A DNA stretch of 64,000 bases, from the NCBI RefSeq assembly GCF_001654985.1, contig NZ_LXEU01000078.1, forward strand, positions 1-64,000, in the 5' to 3' direction. The notes under the pieces were generated by a model. It worked only from the letters and a program-made list of their open reading frames with translations, was not told where the DNA came from and ran no database searches. Shown here piece after piece: positions 50,160 to 64,000 of this stretch. Every line of letters starts with the position of its first letter. The first letter of the stretch is position 1. This DNA comes from Kluyvera georgiana ATCC 51603 (GTDB lineage Bacteria > Pseudomonadota > Gammaproteobacteria > Enterobacterales > Enterobacteriaceae). A program made the translations under genes and the position numbers.

Positions 50160-50488
50160 TTAGTGAACCATCATGTTGTAGTTCAGGTTCCACATAATCC
50201 AGATGGAGCCTACCACCACGATGGCAATGATTATCACGGTAAAGACAAACGCGGTCATGTTCCAGCCTTCGTCAGACTTGCTGTTCATGTGCAGGAAGTA
50301 CACCAGGTGTACGACGATCTGCACAACAGCGGTCACCAGAATGGTGCCGAGAATTGCCGCATGCGACGCGCTACCGGTCATTACCATCCAGAACGGGATC
50401 ACCGTCAGGATGATCGACAGGATGAAACCTGTCATGTACGACTTCACGCTGCCGTGGGATGCGCCGCTGTGATCGTTAGAATGACTCA

Positions 50489-50489
<1 letters not shown>
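50160..50489 (-). CDS. cyoD: Cytochrome bo3 oxidase subunit IV CyoD
   Basis: 109 aa, three membrane helices, assists assembly of the CuB site. It starts at [10 protein letters not shown]; the ATG shares one base with the cyoC TAA (TAATG). It matches E. coli CyoD in length and in [20 protein letters not shown]. Confidence 0.97.
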
Positions 50490-54057
<3,568 letters not shown>

Positions 54058-54098
54058 TCAATTCCACGGGGTGTTGGTGGCGTTTAAAGTGTGTGGGC

Positions 54099-54127
54099 AT
54101 TTTACGGGAAGGTTACATTACTGTAAA
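54099..54127 (-). promoter_or_regulatory. Main promoter of cyoABCDE
   Basis: On the minus strand TTTACA (54127-54122), a 17-base spacer and TAAAAT (54104-54099), about 50 bases before the cyoA ATG. Confidence 0.75.
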
Positions 54128-54512
54128 CATCATTGGGGCTCTGTCAGTTATGTGTTACCGGGTTCTGCCGTGCTTGTCACAGATGTTGCCAAATGTGTCT
54201 ATTTTTCAGGCGGAATGCCCATCTGACGGGCGTTATAACGAAAGGGGGGATAGGGGCGGTGTTAAGATGGCAATTGGTATAACCATTGTCAAAAATATAC
54301 AATTAATTAACAAATAATCATCAAATAAAAGACAATTAAAAAACGAAAATTTAATTGGCCCGATGCTGAATCGGTTAAAGAAATAAAGCCTGTTTTAAAC
54401 GTTCCAGTAATTTCCAGAATTCTAAAGCGCACAAAAGCGCAAATAAAAAATTTTATATACGATGCGTGAGTTATTATTACGCGTAGTGATTACAACGGAT
54501 ATGTCGCATTTT
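54128..54512. promoter_or_regulatory. cyo upstream region with an ArcA-like motif
   Basis: Gene-free. From about 54280 it is strikingly A/T-rich against its neighbours. TGTTAATTAATTGT on the minus strand (54312-54299) resembles ArcA sites; cyo is ArcA-repressed in E. coli. CTTGTCACAGATG near 54174 has a CRP/FNR-like half. No small gene was seen, and no obvious terminator for ampG. Confidence 0.4.
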
Positions 54513-55997
54513 TTACTTATTTACCGGAACCGACGTTTTGCGCAGAGCCAGATAGTCCAGCAGGCAGCCGAAAACGATGCCAACAAAGGCAATCAGAACC
54601 CCCGCTTCCAGCACCCGTGCTGACCACGGTAATACGGAGAAATTCAGCGCATCGCTGATTAACATCAGCAGCCAGATGCCCAGCAGAACAACACCCGCCA
54701 ACAGCAGACGCAGCGCCAGACGATAGCCGCCGCTGTAGGCCGTGCGTGGCATAAACTGCTCGGTTTGCTGGGTATACTCCAGCGTTCGTCGGCAGACGAG
54801 CAGCAAGAAGATTCCCGGCACGGCGGCGACCACGGAGAAAAGATAGAAGGTTGGCCAGCCGTGGGCTTCAACGAACCAACCGGCAATTGGCCCCACGTAC
54901 ACGCGACCTACGGCAGAGAGTGCCGACAGTAGGGCAAACTGGGTGGCGGAAAACGACTTATTGCATAACGTCATCAGCAACGCGACGAACGCCGCTGTGC
55001 CCATGCCGCCGCACAGGTTTTCAAAGAACACCGCCGCCGCCATGGAATAGAGATGTTTGTCGGTTACCGACAGCATCCAGTAACCGGCGTTTGAGACGCC
55101 TTGCAAAATACCGAAAATGAGCAGCGCGCGGAACAACGTCAGGCGTTGCATCAGCACGCCGCCGTACAGCGCACCGACGATGGTCGCAAATAAGCCAAGG
55201 GTTTTGTTGACCATACCAACCTGGCCTGCGTCAAAGCCGACGCCGCGAATCAGGAAGGTGGTGGTCAGGCTCATGGCGAAGGCATCGCCGAGTTTGTACA
55301 TTACAATCAGCAGCAGAATCAGCCACGCGTTATTGCGGCTAAAGAAATCTTTTAACGGCGCAACCACCGCTTGCTCAAGGCTTTTCGGGACCGGAATAAC
55401 ATCGCTTGGTTCCGGTGCCAGCAGCGTGGCGATAATACAGGGCACCAGTAGCGCGGCCATTAACCAGTACATGCCCTGCCAGCCTAGCCACTTATCGGCA
55501 AGCCACAGCGCTAAACCGCCGGAAACCAGCATTCCCAGTCGATAGCCCAGCACGCTAATCGCCGCGCCGGCCCCGCGCTCTTCGGCGGGCAGCACGTCGG
55601 TTTTCCAGGCGTCGAAGACGATATCCTGTGAAGCAGAGCAGAAGGCGATGACGACCGCCAGCGCCGCCATCCAGCGCAGCTGTGAGGCGGGCTCAAGGAA
55701 ACCCATTGCCGCGATGGCGACAAGCAGTAAACATTGGGTGGTGAGCAGCCAGCCGCGACGTCGCCCAAGGAATGGTGGCGTATAGCGGTCCATGACCGGA
55801 GACCAGAGAAACTTAAACACATATGCCTGTCCGACAAGCGAGAAGAAACCGATGGTTTTCAGGTCGATATTCTCAACCGTCATCCACGCCTGTAGCGTCC
55901 CTGAGGTCAGGGCAAGCGGTAAACCGGACGCAAAGCCAAGAATCAGCAGAATGGCTGATTTCGGTTGCTGAAAAATTCGCAGATAGTGAGCAGACAT
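54513..55997 (-). CDS. ampG: Anhydromuropeptide permease AmpG
   Basis: 494-aa MFS permease that imports GlcNAc-anhydroMurNAc peptides for murein recycling; it feeds the AmpR signal in species with inducible ampC. The N terminus YLRIFQQPKSAILLILGFAS and the following GLPLALTSGTLQAWM match E. coli; SQDIVFDAWKTDVLPAEERG is highly conserved. The C-terminal helices are more divergent. It lies 46 bases after yajG, likely one operon. Confidence 0.96.
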   Translation of the reverse strand: MSAHYLRIFQQPKSAILLILGFASGLPLALTSGTLQAWMTVENIDLKTIGFFSLVGQAYVFKFLWSPVMDRYTPPFLGRRRGWLLTTQCLLLVAIAAMGFLEPASQLRWMAALAVVIAFCSASQDIVFDAWKTDVLPAEERGAGAAISVLGYRLGMLVSGGLALWLADKWLGWQGMYWLMAALLVPCIIATLLAPEPSDVIPVPKSLEQAVVAPLKDFFSRNNAWLILLLIVMYKLGDAFAMSLTTTFLIRGVGFDAGQVGMVNKTLGLFATIVGALYGGVLMQRLTLFRALLIFGILQGVSNAGYWMLSVTDKHLYSMAAAVFFENLCGGMGTAAFVALLMTLCNKSFSATQFALLSALSAVGRVYVGPIAGWFVEAHGWPTFYLFSVVAAVPGIFLLLVCRRTLEYTQQTEQFMPRTAYSGGYRLALRLLLAGVVLLGIWLLMLISDALNFSVLPWSARVLEAGVLIAFVGIVFGCLLDYLALRKTSVPVNK

Positions 55998-56043
55998 AGG
56001 CGTATACGTTCAGACCCGGCGAGGTGCCGGGTCTGAGACAGGA

Positions 56044-56622
56044 TTAACGTGCGTTCTGTTTGATAAAATCGTGGATCGCGGTGTCCTGGGCCATATCGGC
56101 AATGGTGTCGCTTAGCACGCTGTCCACGGTGTTGGAAATGTTCTGGTTGGAGGCCTGGAACGCGCCCTCAACGGAATAGTTAGAACGGTAGTTTTTGGTC
56201 ATCTTGCTACCGTTTGCGGCAGTCGCGATGATAGCAATATCCGCTTTGGTATTGATGTTGTAACGCACGTTACCCTGGGAAACGTCGGCGTACAGCTGAT
56301 TAACGATGATCTGCAGGTTTACCGCACCGTTCGGGCCAATCATGTAGCCGCGCGCGGTCATCTGTTTTTCCAGCACTTCTTGCATCAGGAAGCGCAGGTC
56401 GCGGGAAGCTGTCAGGGTCACCAGCTGGTTGTTGCGAGTCACTTTCGCCAGCGCCTGATCCTGACGCTGGTCGGCGCCGGTAATGCTGACGGTGACGCCC
56501 ATCAGGCTAGGATCCTGCTGAGGCAGTGTGATTTTCGGCGACACGTCAACGGTGGTCGGCGGCGTTGCGCATCCTGCCAACATAAACAGTGCTACCAGTG
56601 GGAAGAGGATTTTTTTTAACAT
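56044..56622 (-). CDS. yajG: Outer-membrane-type lipoprotein YajG
   Basis: 192 aa, the E. coli length. The signal MLKKILFPLVALFMLAGC ends in a lipobox (LAGC) and is followed by ATPP, so Asp at +2 is absent and outer-membrane sorting is expected. Function unknown. It is upstream of ampG and divergent from bolA. Confidence 0.93.
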   Translation of the reverse strand: MLKKILFPLVALFMLAGCATPPTTVDVSPKITLPQQDPSLMGVTVSITGADQRQDQALAKVTRNNQLVTLTASRDLRFLMQEVLEKQMTARGYMIGPNGAVNLQIIVNQLYADVSQGNVRYNINTKADIAIIATAANGSKMTKNYRSNYSVEGAFQASNQNISNTVDSVLSDTIADMAQDTAIHDFIKQNAR

Positions 56623-56864
56623 GTTAGGGTTCTCAAACGCATTGTTTACTGAAAATTCCCGTCATCATAACATCGCCAACGGTCAGGGGAAGTAGGCAAT
56701 GCATGTAATTTCATCGCGTTGGTGCTTTTCTGCGCCAGGGATCGTTTTGCAGGTGGATTTCAGATGAGAACGGATTGTAAAAGGCGTTAACTTCATCTAC
56801 TTGACAAATAAAATGGGGCGAACGCTAATTTTTTGTTGCCTTTGTGTAATGGAGTCAGTAAAAG

Positions 56865-56873
56865 CGGCTAACA
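56865..56873 (+). promoter_or_regulatory. Gearbox-type -10 of bolA
   Basis: CGGCTAACA, 47 bases before the bolA ATG, matches the gearbox -10 (CGGCTAGTA in E. coli bolA1p) used by sigma-S at slow growth. Confidence 0.55.
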
Positions 56874-56919
56874 TTTAAAGGGATAGGCGGCATCTTAACG
56901 TTGTCGGAGGAGTAATATC

Positions 56920-57237
56920 ATGATGATGCGTGAACAAATCGAAGAAAAATTAAGGGCAGCGTTTGATCCAGTGTTCCTGGAAGTTGTCGATGAAAGCTAC
57001 CGCCACAACGTACCGGCAGGCTCAGAGAGCCACTTTAAAGTTGTGCTGGTGAGCGATCGATTTACCGGGGAACGCTTCCTGAATCGCCACCGAATGATCT
57101 ATGGCACCCTAACAGAGGAGTTTGCCTCCACCGTACATGCTCTGGCTCTGCATACCTACACGCGTAAAGAGTGGGAAGGTTTACAGGATACCGTTTTTGC
57201 CTCGCCGCCGTGTCGTGGCGCTGGGACTATCGCGTAG
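56920..57237 (+). CDS. bolA: BolA regulator
   Basis: 105 aa, the E. coli length. Class II-KH-like fold; motif [20 protein letters not shown] is diagnostic. It partners monothiol glutaredoxin GrxD and affects cell shape and biofilm genes in stationary phase. GGAGG precedes the ATG. A terminator follows. Confidence 0.96.
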   Translation: MMMREQIEEKLRAAFDPVFLEVVDESYRHNVPAGSESHFKVVLVSDRFTGERFLNRHRMIYGTLTEEFASTVHALALHTYTRKEWEGLQDTVFASPPCRGAGTIA

Positions 57238-57290
57238 AAAAGGCATTTGCAACGCGGAACTTTTCCAGTATGTTGCGTACAGATTATGAG

Positions 57291-57317
57291 AAAACGGCCT
57301 GCGGGCCGTTTTGTTTT
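57291..57317 (+). terminator. Terminator after bolA
   Basis: Stem AAACGGCC / GGCCGTTT with a short TGCG loop (57292-57311), then TGTTTTG. Confidence 0.85.
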
Positions 57318-58870
<1,553 letters not shown>

Positions 58871-58896
58871 TTTCGCTTCCCGGTTTACGGTTTTGA

Positions 58897-58935
58897 GAAA
58901 AACCCGTTGCCTTTTGGTGACGGGTTTTTTTTTAT
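58897..58935 (+). terminator. Terminator after tig
   Basis: AAAAACCCGT / ACGGGTTTTT stem with a 12-base loop, then a long T-run, 30-65 bases after the stop. Confidence 0.88.
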
Positions 58936-59006
58936 TGCAGCGATAACTAAAGCTGACATGATAAAACGCCGTTTGGGTGTTAGCGTAACAACAAAATATT
59001 GTTATG

Positions 59007-59033
59007 CTTGAAATAGGGTAAGATCGTACCCAT
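59007..59033 (+). promoter_or_regulatory. Sigma-32 heat-shock promoter of clpP
   Basis: CTTGAAA at 59007-59013 and CCCAT at 59029-59033, a 15-base spacer, matching sigma-32 elements. It lies about 70 bases before the clpP ATG. Confidence 0.8.
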
Positions 59034-59112
59034 TACTGGGGGAACGAATCACTCGCCGCATCTCTATAATCAGAAAGCTGTGGCTATTTTATTTATTATC
59101 CAGGAGACGGAA

Positions 59113-59736
59113 ATGTCATACAGTGGCGAACGAGATAACTTTGCACCCCACATGGCCCTGGTGCCGATGGTCATTGAACAGACCTCCCGTGGCGAACGTT
59201 CTTTTGATATCTACTCCCGTCTGCTTAAAGAGCGTGTCATCTTTCTGACCGGCCAGGTGGAAGACCACATGGCGAACCTGATTGTGGCGCAAATGCTGTT
59301 TCTGGAAGCGGAAAACCCGGAAAAAGACATTTACCTGTACATCAACTCCCCAGGTGGCGTGATTACGGCTGGGATGTCTATTTATGACACCATGCAGTTC
59401 ATCAAGCCGGACGTCAGCACCATCTGTATGGGGCAAGCGGCGTCGATGGGCGCGTTCCTGCTAACCGCAGGCGCAAAAGGTAAGCGCTTCTGCTTGCCGA
59501 ACTCCCGCGTGATGATTCACCAACCGCTGGGCGGTTATCAGGGCCAGGCGACGGATATCGAAATCCACGCCCGTGAGATCCTGAAGGTGAAAGGACGTAT
59601 GAATGAGCTTATGGCGCACCATACCGGCAAGTCTCTGGAGCAGATCGAAAGCGACACTGAACGTGACCGCTTCCTGTCCGCTTCTGAAGCCGTCGAGTAT
59701 GGCCTGGTTGACTCAATTTTGAGTCAACGTAACTAA
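59113..59736 (+). CDS. clpP: ATP-dependent Clp protease proteolytic subunit ClpP
   Basis: 207 aa, the E. coli length. Catalytic Ser in [11 protein letters not shown], His in MIHQPLGG, Asp in ESDTERDRF. It forms the 14-mer that degrades proteins fed by ClpX or ClpA. The start is MSYSGERDN after CAGGAGACGG; an upstream in-frame GTG was rejected. The 3' end carries a 22-base inverted repeat (59707-59728). clpX follows. Confidence 0.98.
   Translation: MSYSGERDNFAPHMALVPMVIEQTSRGERSFDIYSRLLKERVIFLTGQVEDHMANLIVAQMLFLEAENPEKDIYLYINSPGGVITAGMSIYDTMQFIKPDVSTICMGQAASMGAFLLTAGAKGKRFCLPNSRVMIHQPLGGYQGQATDIEIHAREILKVKGRMNELMAHHTGKSLEQIESDTERDRFLSASEAVEYGLVDSILSQRN
59707..59728. repeat. Inverted repeat at the 3' end of clpP
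   Basis: GTTGACTCAA-TT-TTGAGTCAAC, arms of 10 bases, inside the last codons of clpP. Confidence 0.75.
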
Positions 59737-59766
59737 TGTCATGACGGCACGTGCCGCTGCACGGTA

Positions 59767-59772
59767 TATAAT
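59767..59772 (+). promoter_or_regulatory. -10 element for clpX
   Basis: Perfect TATAAT, 99 bases before the clpX ATG; the -35 is weak (TGACGG, 19 bases away). Confidence 0.5.
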
Positions 59773-59870
59773 ACTAAGGGCGGCACAACGCTTGCGTAGC
59801 AGCTTGCGCTTAAGAATGGCATTTGCGTCGTCATATGCGGCACAAAGAACTTAAAAAGAGGTTTTGACTC

Positions 59871-61145
59871 ATGACAGATAAACGCAAAGATGGCTCGGGC
59901 AAACTGTTGTACTGCTCTTTTTGCGGCAAAAGCCAGCACGAAGTGCGTAAGCTCATCGCCGGCCCATCCGTGTATATCTGCGACGAATGCGTCGACTTAT
60001 GTAACGACATCATTCGCGAAGAGATTAAAGAAGTGGCGCCGCATCGTGAACGCAGTGCTCTGCCGACGCCACACGAGATTCGCCACCATTTAGATGACTA
60101 TGTTATCGGTCAGGAACAGGCGAAAAAGGTGCTGGCCGTTGCGGTCTACAACCACTACAAACGTCTGCGTAACGGTGATACTAACAACGGCGTTGAGCTC
60201 GGCAAAAGTAACATTCTGCTGATCGGCCCAACCGGTTCCGGTAAAACCCTGCTGGCCGAAACGCTGGCTCGCCTGCTGGACGTTCCGTTCACCATGGCGG
60301 ACGCTACCACCCTGACCGAAGCGGGTTACGTGGGTGAAGACGTTGAAAACATTATTCAGAAACTGCTGCAGAAGTGCGACTACGACGTACAGAAAGCGCA
60401 GCGTGGTATTGTTTACATCGATGAAATTGACAAGATTTCCCGTAAATCTGACAACCCGTCGATTACCCGCGACGTGTCCGGCGAAGGCGTACAGCAGGCG
60501 TTGCTGAAGCTGATTGAAGGCACCGTAGCGGCCGTTCCGCCGCAGGGTGGACGTAAGCATCCGCAGCAGGAATTCCTGCAGGTTGATACCTCGAAGATTC
60601 TCTTCATCTGCGGCGGCGCGTTTGCCGGCCTGGATAAAGTGATCGGTAACCGCGTTGAAACCGGTTCGGGTATTGGCTTTGGTGCGACGGTTAAATCGAA
60701 AACGGATAAGGCTAGCGAAGGCGAACTGCTGAGCCAGGTCGAACCGGAGGATCTGATCAAATTTGGTCTGATCCCTGAGTTTATCGGTCGTCTGCCGGTA
60801 GTCGCAACGCTGACTGAACTGAGCGAAGAAGCGCTGATTCAGATCCTCAAAGAGCCGAAAAACGCCCTGACTAAGCAGTATCAGGCGCTGTTTAACCTCG
60901 AAGGCGTGGATCTGGAATTCCGTGACGAAGCGCTGGATGCCATTGCTAAGAAAGCCATGGCGCGTAAAACCGGTGCTCGTGGCCTGCGTTCCATCGTGGA
61001 AGCCGCGCTGCTCGAAACCATGTACGATCTGCCTTCCATGGAAGACGTTGAGAAAGTGGTCATCGACGAGTCGGTCATTGCCGGTCAAGGCGAGCCGCTG
61101 CTGATTTACGGCAAGCCGGAAGCACAGCAGGCATCTGGCGAATAA
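59871..61145 (+). CDS. clpX: Clp protease ATP-binding subunit ClpX
   Basis: 424 aa. N-terminal zinc-binding domain (CSFCGKS ... CDECVDLC), then the AAA+ core: Walker A GPTGSGKT, Walker B YIDEIDK, the IGF loop GIGFGA that docks on ClpP, and the C-terminal sensor region. It unfolds ssrA-tagged and other substrates for ClpP. A terminator and the lon promoter follow. Confidence 0.98.
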   Translation: MTDKRKDGSGKLLYCSFCGKSQHEVRKLIAGPSVYICDECVDLCNDIIREEIKEVAPHRERSALPTPHEIRHHLDDYVIGQEQAKKVLAVAVYNHYKRLRNGDTNNGVELGKSNILLIGPTGSGKTLLAETLARLLDVPFTMADATTLTEAGYVGEDVENIIQKLLQKCDYDVQKAQRGIVYIDEIDKISRKSDNPSITRDVSGEGVQQALLKLIEGTVAAVPPQGGRKHPQQEFLQVDTSKILFICGGAFAGLDKVIGNRVETGSGIGFGATVKSKTDKASEGELLSQVEPEDLIKFGLIPEFIGRLPVVATLTELSEEALIQILKEPKNALTKQYQALFNLEGVDLEFRDEALDAIAKKAMARKTGARGLRSIVEAALLETMYDLPSMEDVEKVVIDESVIAGQGEPLLIYGKPEAQQASGE

Positions 61146-61172
61146 TTCACCAGTTCATACAATCAGTTAATC

Positions 61173-61206
61173 AAAAAGGGGGGATTTTATCTCCCCTTTT
61201 ATTTTT
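61173..61206 (+). terminator. Terminator after clpX
   Basis: AAAAGGGGGGA / TCTCCCCTTTT hairpin (61174-61200) followed by ATTTTT. Confidence 0.85.
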
Positions 61207-61219
61207 CCGTATTCATAGC

Positions 61220-61247
61220 GTTGAATGTGTGGAATACATCCCCATAT
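61220..61247 (+). promoter_or_regulatory. Heat-shock promoter of lon
   Basis: GTTGAATG (61220-61227) and CCCCATAT (61240-61247) match the sigma-32 promoter known upstream of E. coli lon; 82 bases before the ATG. Confidence 0.75.
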
Positions 61248-61328
61248 ACTGGTTACATGTTAATGGTTGTGTGAAGCACAGTCGCATGACCAGTTTACCT
61301 GGCGGACACTAAACTAAGAGAGAGCTCT

Positions 61329-63683
61329 ATGAATCCTGAGCGTTCTGAACGCATTGAAATCCCCGTATTGCCGTTGCGCGATGTGGTGGTTTATCCGCAC
61401 ATGGTCATTCCCTTATTTGTAGGGCGGGAAAAATCTATCCGTTGTCTGGAAGCGGCCATGGATCATGATAAAAAAATCATGCTGGTCGCCCAGAAAGACG
61501 CTTCAACGGATGAGCCGGGTGTAAACGATCTTTTCACCGTCGGGACCGTGGCCTCTATTTTGCAAATGCTGAAACTGCCTGACGGTACGGTCAAAGTACT
61601 GGTTGAAGGCCTTCAGCGTGCGCGTATCACCACGCTGTCTGATAACGGCGAGCACTTCTCGGCGAAGGCGGAGTATCTGGAATCGCCGGAGATTGAAGAG
61701 CGCGAGCAGGAAGTGCTGGTGCGTACGGCAATCGGTCAGTTTGAAGGCTATATCAAGCTGAACAAGAAAATTCCACCGGAAGTGCTGACGTCGCTGAACA
61801 GCATCGACGATCCGGCTCGCCTGGCGGACACCATCGCTGCGCATATGCCGCTGAAGTTGTCAGATAAGCAGTCCGTTCTCGAGATGTCCGACATCAACGA
61901 ACGCCTGGAATACCTGATGGCGATGATGGAGTCGGAAATCGATCTGCTGCAGGTTGAGAAGCGCATTCGCAACCGCGTGAAAAAGCAGATGGAGAAATCT
62001 CAGCGCGAGTACTATCTGAACGAGCAAATGAAAGCCATTCAGAAAGAGCTCGGCGAGATGGACGACGCGCCGGACGAGAACGAAGCGCTGAAGCGTAAGA
62101 TCGACGCGGCGAAAATGCCGAAAGAGGCGAAAGAAAAAACCGAAGCCGAACTGCAGAAGCTGAAAATGATGTCGCCGATGTCAGCAGAAGCGACCGTGGT
62201 ACGCGGCTATATCGACTGGATGGTGCAGGTGCCGTGGAATGCGCGCAGCAAGGTTAAAAAAGACCTTCGCCAGGCGCAAGAGATCCTCGATACCGACCAT
62301 TACGGCCTGGAGCGCGTCAAAGACCGTATTCTTGAGTATCTCGCGGTCCAAAGCCGTGTGAATAAAATCAAGGGGCCGATTCTGTGCCTGGTAGGGCCGC
62401 CGGGGGTTGGTAAAACCTCTCTGGGTCAGTCCATCGCCAAGGCGACCGGTCGTAAATACATCCGTATGGCGCTGGGCGGCGTGCGTGATGAAGCGGAAAT
62501 CCGCGGCCACCGTCGTACCTATATTGGCTCGATGCCGGGCAAACTGATCCAGAAAATGGCCAAAGTGGGCGTTAAAAACCCGCTGTTCCTGCTTGATGAG
62601 ATCGACAAAATGTCTTCTGACATGCGTGGCGATCCGGCTTCTGCACTGCTTGAAGTGCTGGATCCCGAGCAGAACGTGGCGTTCAGCGATCACTACCTGG
62701 AAGTGGACTACGATCTCAGCGATGTGATGTTCGTGGCGACCTCTAACTCCATGAATATTCCGGCGCCGCTGCTGGACCGTATGGAAGTGATCCGTCTTTC
62801 CGGTTATACCGAAGATGAGAAGTTGAACATTGCCAAACGCCACCTGCTGCCGAAGCAGATTGAGCGTAACGCCCTGAAAAAAGGCGAATTGACGGTGGAC
62901 GACAGCGCAATCGTCGGCATCATCCGTTACTACACGCGTGAAGCGGGCGTCCGTAGTCTGGAGCGTGAAATCTCCAAGCTGTGTCGTAAAGCGGTGAAAC
63001 AGCTGCTGCTCGACAAGACGCTGAAGCACATCGAGATTAACGGCGACAATCTGCACGATTACCTCGGCGTTCAGCGCTTTGACTACGGTCGCGCCGACGA
63101 CGAAAACCGCGTGGGTCAGGTGACCGGCCTGGCGTGGACGGAAGTGGGCGGCGATTTGCTGACCATCGAAACCGCCTGCGTACCGGGTAAAGGCAAGCTG
63201 ACCTACACCGGTTCGCTGGGTGAAGTGATGCAGGAGTCCATTCAGGCGGCGTTGACCGTGGTGCGCGCGCGCGCGGAAAAACTGGGTATCAACCCGGATT
63301 TCTACGAAAAACGCGATATTCACGTTCACGTGCCGGAAGGGGCTACGCCGAAAGACGGTCCGAGCGCCGGTATTGCGATGTGTACCGCGCTGGTTTCCTG
63401 CCTGACCGGCAACCCGGTGCGTGCAGACGTGGCAATGACGGGTGAAATCACCCTGCGTGGCCAGGTGCTGCCGATCGGCGGCCTGAAGGAAAAACTGCTC
63501 GCAGCACACCGCGGTGGCATTAAGACTGTTCTGATTCCTGACGAGAACAAACGCGATCTGGAAGAGATTCCGGACAACGTTCTGGCGGACCTGGACATTC
63601 ATCCGGTGAAACGCATTGAGGAAGTTCTGTCACTTGCGCTGCAAAATGAACCGACCGGCATGCAGGTTGTAACCGCAAAATAG
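61329..63683 (+). CDS. lon: ATP-dependent protease Lon
   Basis: 784 aa, the E. coli length. N-terminal substrate domain, then AAA+ with Walker A GPPGVGKT and Walker B FLLDEIDK, then the serine-lysine protease domain: catalytic Ser in [12 protein letters not shown] and Lys in [13 protein letters not shown]. Degrades misfolded proteins and regulators such as SulA and RcsA; Lon also degrades type I/II antitoxin proteins in general. AGAGAGAGC precedes the ATG. Confidence 0.98.
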   Translation: MNPERSERIEIPVLPLRDVVVYPHMVIPLFVGREKSIRCLEAAMDHDKKIMLVAQKDASTDEPGVNDLFTVGTVASILQMLKLPDGTVKVLVEGLQRARITTLSDNGEHFSAKAEYLESPEIEEREQEVLVRTAIGQFEGYIKLNKKIPPEVLTSLNSIDDPARLADTIAAHMPLKLSDKQSVLEMSDINERLEYLMAMMESEIDLLQVEKRIRNRVKKQMEKSQREYYLNEQMKAIQKELGEMDDAPDENEALKRKIDAAKMPKEAKEKTEAELQKLKMMSPMSAEATVVRGYIDWMVQVPWNARSKVKKDLRQAQEILDTDHYGLERVKDRILEYLAVQSRVNKIKGPILCLVGPPGVGKTSLGQSIAKATGRKYIRMALGGVRDEAEIRGHRRTYIGSMPGKLIQKMAKVGVKNPLFLLDEIDKMSSDMRGDPASALLEVLDPEQNVAFSDHYLEVDYDLSDVMFVATSNSMNIPAPLLDRMEVIRLSGYTEDEKLNIAKRHLLPKQIERNALKKGELTVDDSAIVGIIRYYTREAGVRSLEREISKLCRKAVKQLLLDKTLKHIEINGDNLHDYLGVQRFDYGRADDENRVGQVTGLAWTEVGGDLLTIETACVPGKGKLTYTGSLGEVMQESIQAALTVVRARAEKLGINPDFYEKRDIHVHVPEGATPKDGPSAGIAMCTALVSCLTGNPVRADVAMTGEITLRGQVLPIGGLKEKLLAAHRGGIKTVLIPDENKRDLEEIPDNVLADLDIHPVKRIEEVLSLALQNEPTGMQVVTAK

Positions 63684-63714
63684 TGACCTCGCGCAAAGAG
63701 CGTTAATAAAAACC

Positions 63715-63752
63715 AGGCTGGCAAGCGTAAACTGACTTGCCAGCCTTTTTTT
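63715..63752 (+). terminator. Terminator after lon
   Basis: Perfect 11-bp stem AGGCTGGCAAG / CTTGCCAGCCT (63715-63725 and 63735-63745), then TTTTTTT. Confidence 0.92.
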
Positions 63753-63892
63753 GTCTCGCTAATTTAGACGGCTGGCAGGTGTGTCGTCGACAACGGGTGT
63801 TGTAAGGGCATGGGAGTCCTGATATAACTGCTCCGCGATCGCACCGTGAAGGACTCAGGTGCGATATAAATAATAAAGAGAGGAAGAGAACA

Positions 63893-64000
63893 GTGAACAA
63901 ATCTCAACTGATTGACAAAATTGCTGCTGGCGCGGATATCTCCAAAGCTGCAGCTGGACGTGCGTTAGATGCTTTAATTGCTTCTGTTACTGAATCTCTG
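63893..64000 (+). CDS. hupB: DNA-binding protein HU-beta, 5' part
   Basis: Starts with GTG at 63893 after AGAGGAAGAG; the first 36 codons ([19 protein letters not shown] ...) match HU-beta, a nucleoid protein of 90 aa. The gene runs off the right edge. It follows lon, as in E. coli. Confidence 0.95.
   Translation, partial: MNKSQLIDKIAAGADISKAAAGRALDALIASVTESL

Noticed and set aside
61146..61328. Small RNA (SraA-like) in the clpX-lon gap
   Set aside because: E. coli has a reported small RNA in this gap, but apart from the clpX terminator and lon promoter I could see no separate promoter/terminator pair to support one here.
62181..63602. 473-codon open frame antisense to lon
   Set aside because: Mirror of a highly biased coding strand; Phe/Gln/Arg-rich without motifs or ribosome site.

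Overview
The window is chromosomal DNA of a gamma-proteobacterium in the Enterobacteriaceae, most like the Klebsiella/Raoultella/Enterobacter group. The backbone follows the Escherichia coli order mak - sbcCD - phoBR - brnQ - proY - malZ - acpH - queA-tgt-yajC-secDF - yajD - tsx - yajI - nrdR-ribD-ribE-nusB-thiL-pgpA - yajO-dxs-ispA-xseB - thiI - yajL-panE - yajQ - yajR - cyoABCDE - ampG - yajG - bolA - tig - clpPX - lon - hupB, with near-identical proteins. Genus and species cannot be settled from this reading. No prophage, integrase, insertion sequence, CRISPR array, tRNA or rRNA was seen.

Accessory content sits in four places. (1) Between malZ and acpH (12.2-17.2 kb): a LysR regulator, divergent from a three-gene set (isochorismatase-fold hydrolase, membrane-anchored ABM protein, large amidohydrolase with a Cys/His-rich tail), and the peroxiredoxin gene tsaA. 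(2) Between yajD and tsx (about 24.1-24.5 kb): an ldr-type type I toxin-antitoxin remnant. Its small reading frame carries an in-frame TAG where the family has Trp, and an antisense terminator suggests an Rdl-like RNA. (3) Between yajR and the hok locus (40.0-48.7 kb): a seven-gene, one-strand putative catabolic operon with a divergent IclR regulator. It encodes a shikimate-dehydrogenase-like enzyme, two paralogous FAD dehydrogenases flanking a NIPSNAP protein, a TIM-barrel protein, an aromatic-acid-type MFS transporter and a Gfo/Idh/MocA dehydrogenase. (4) Between the IclR gene and cyoE (48.7-49.2 kb): a complete-looking hok/mok/sok type I toxin-antitoxin locus of the HokD/HokC kind, with antisense promoter, antisense terminator and complementary tac/fbi ends. 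araJ, which lies between mak and sbcC in E. coli K-12, is absent.

Functional groups: DNA end processing (SbcCD, XseB), phosphate sensing (PhoBR), amino-acid and maltodextrin use (BrnQ, ProY, MalZ), queuosine tRNA modification (QueA, Tgt), Sec export (YajC-SecDF), riboflavin/thiamine/isoprenoid cofactor supply (RibD, RibE, ThiL, ThiI, Dxs, IspA, PanE), aerobic respiration (cytochrome bo3, CyoABCDE), murein recycling (AmpG) and protein quality control (Tig, ClpPX, Lon). Heat-shock-type promoters are visible before clpP and lon, a Pho box before phoB, and a LacI-family operator with a CRP-like site before tsx.

The best candidates for new biology are the 40.0-48.7 kb operon, whose shikimate-dehydrogenase-like enzyme lacks one of the two carboxylate-binding serines, and the two small type I toxin loci, which are too short for ordinary gene finding. 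All functions are assigned from sequence recognition alone; no search or alignment was run.
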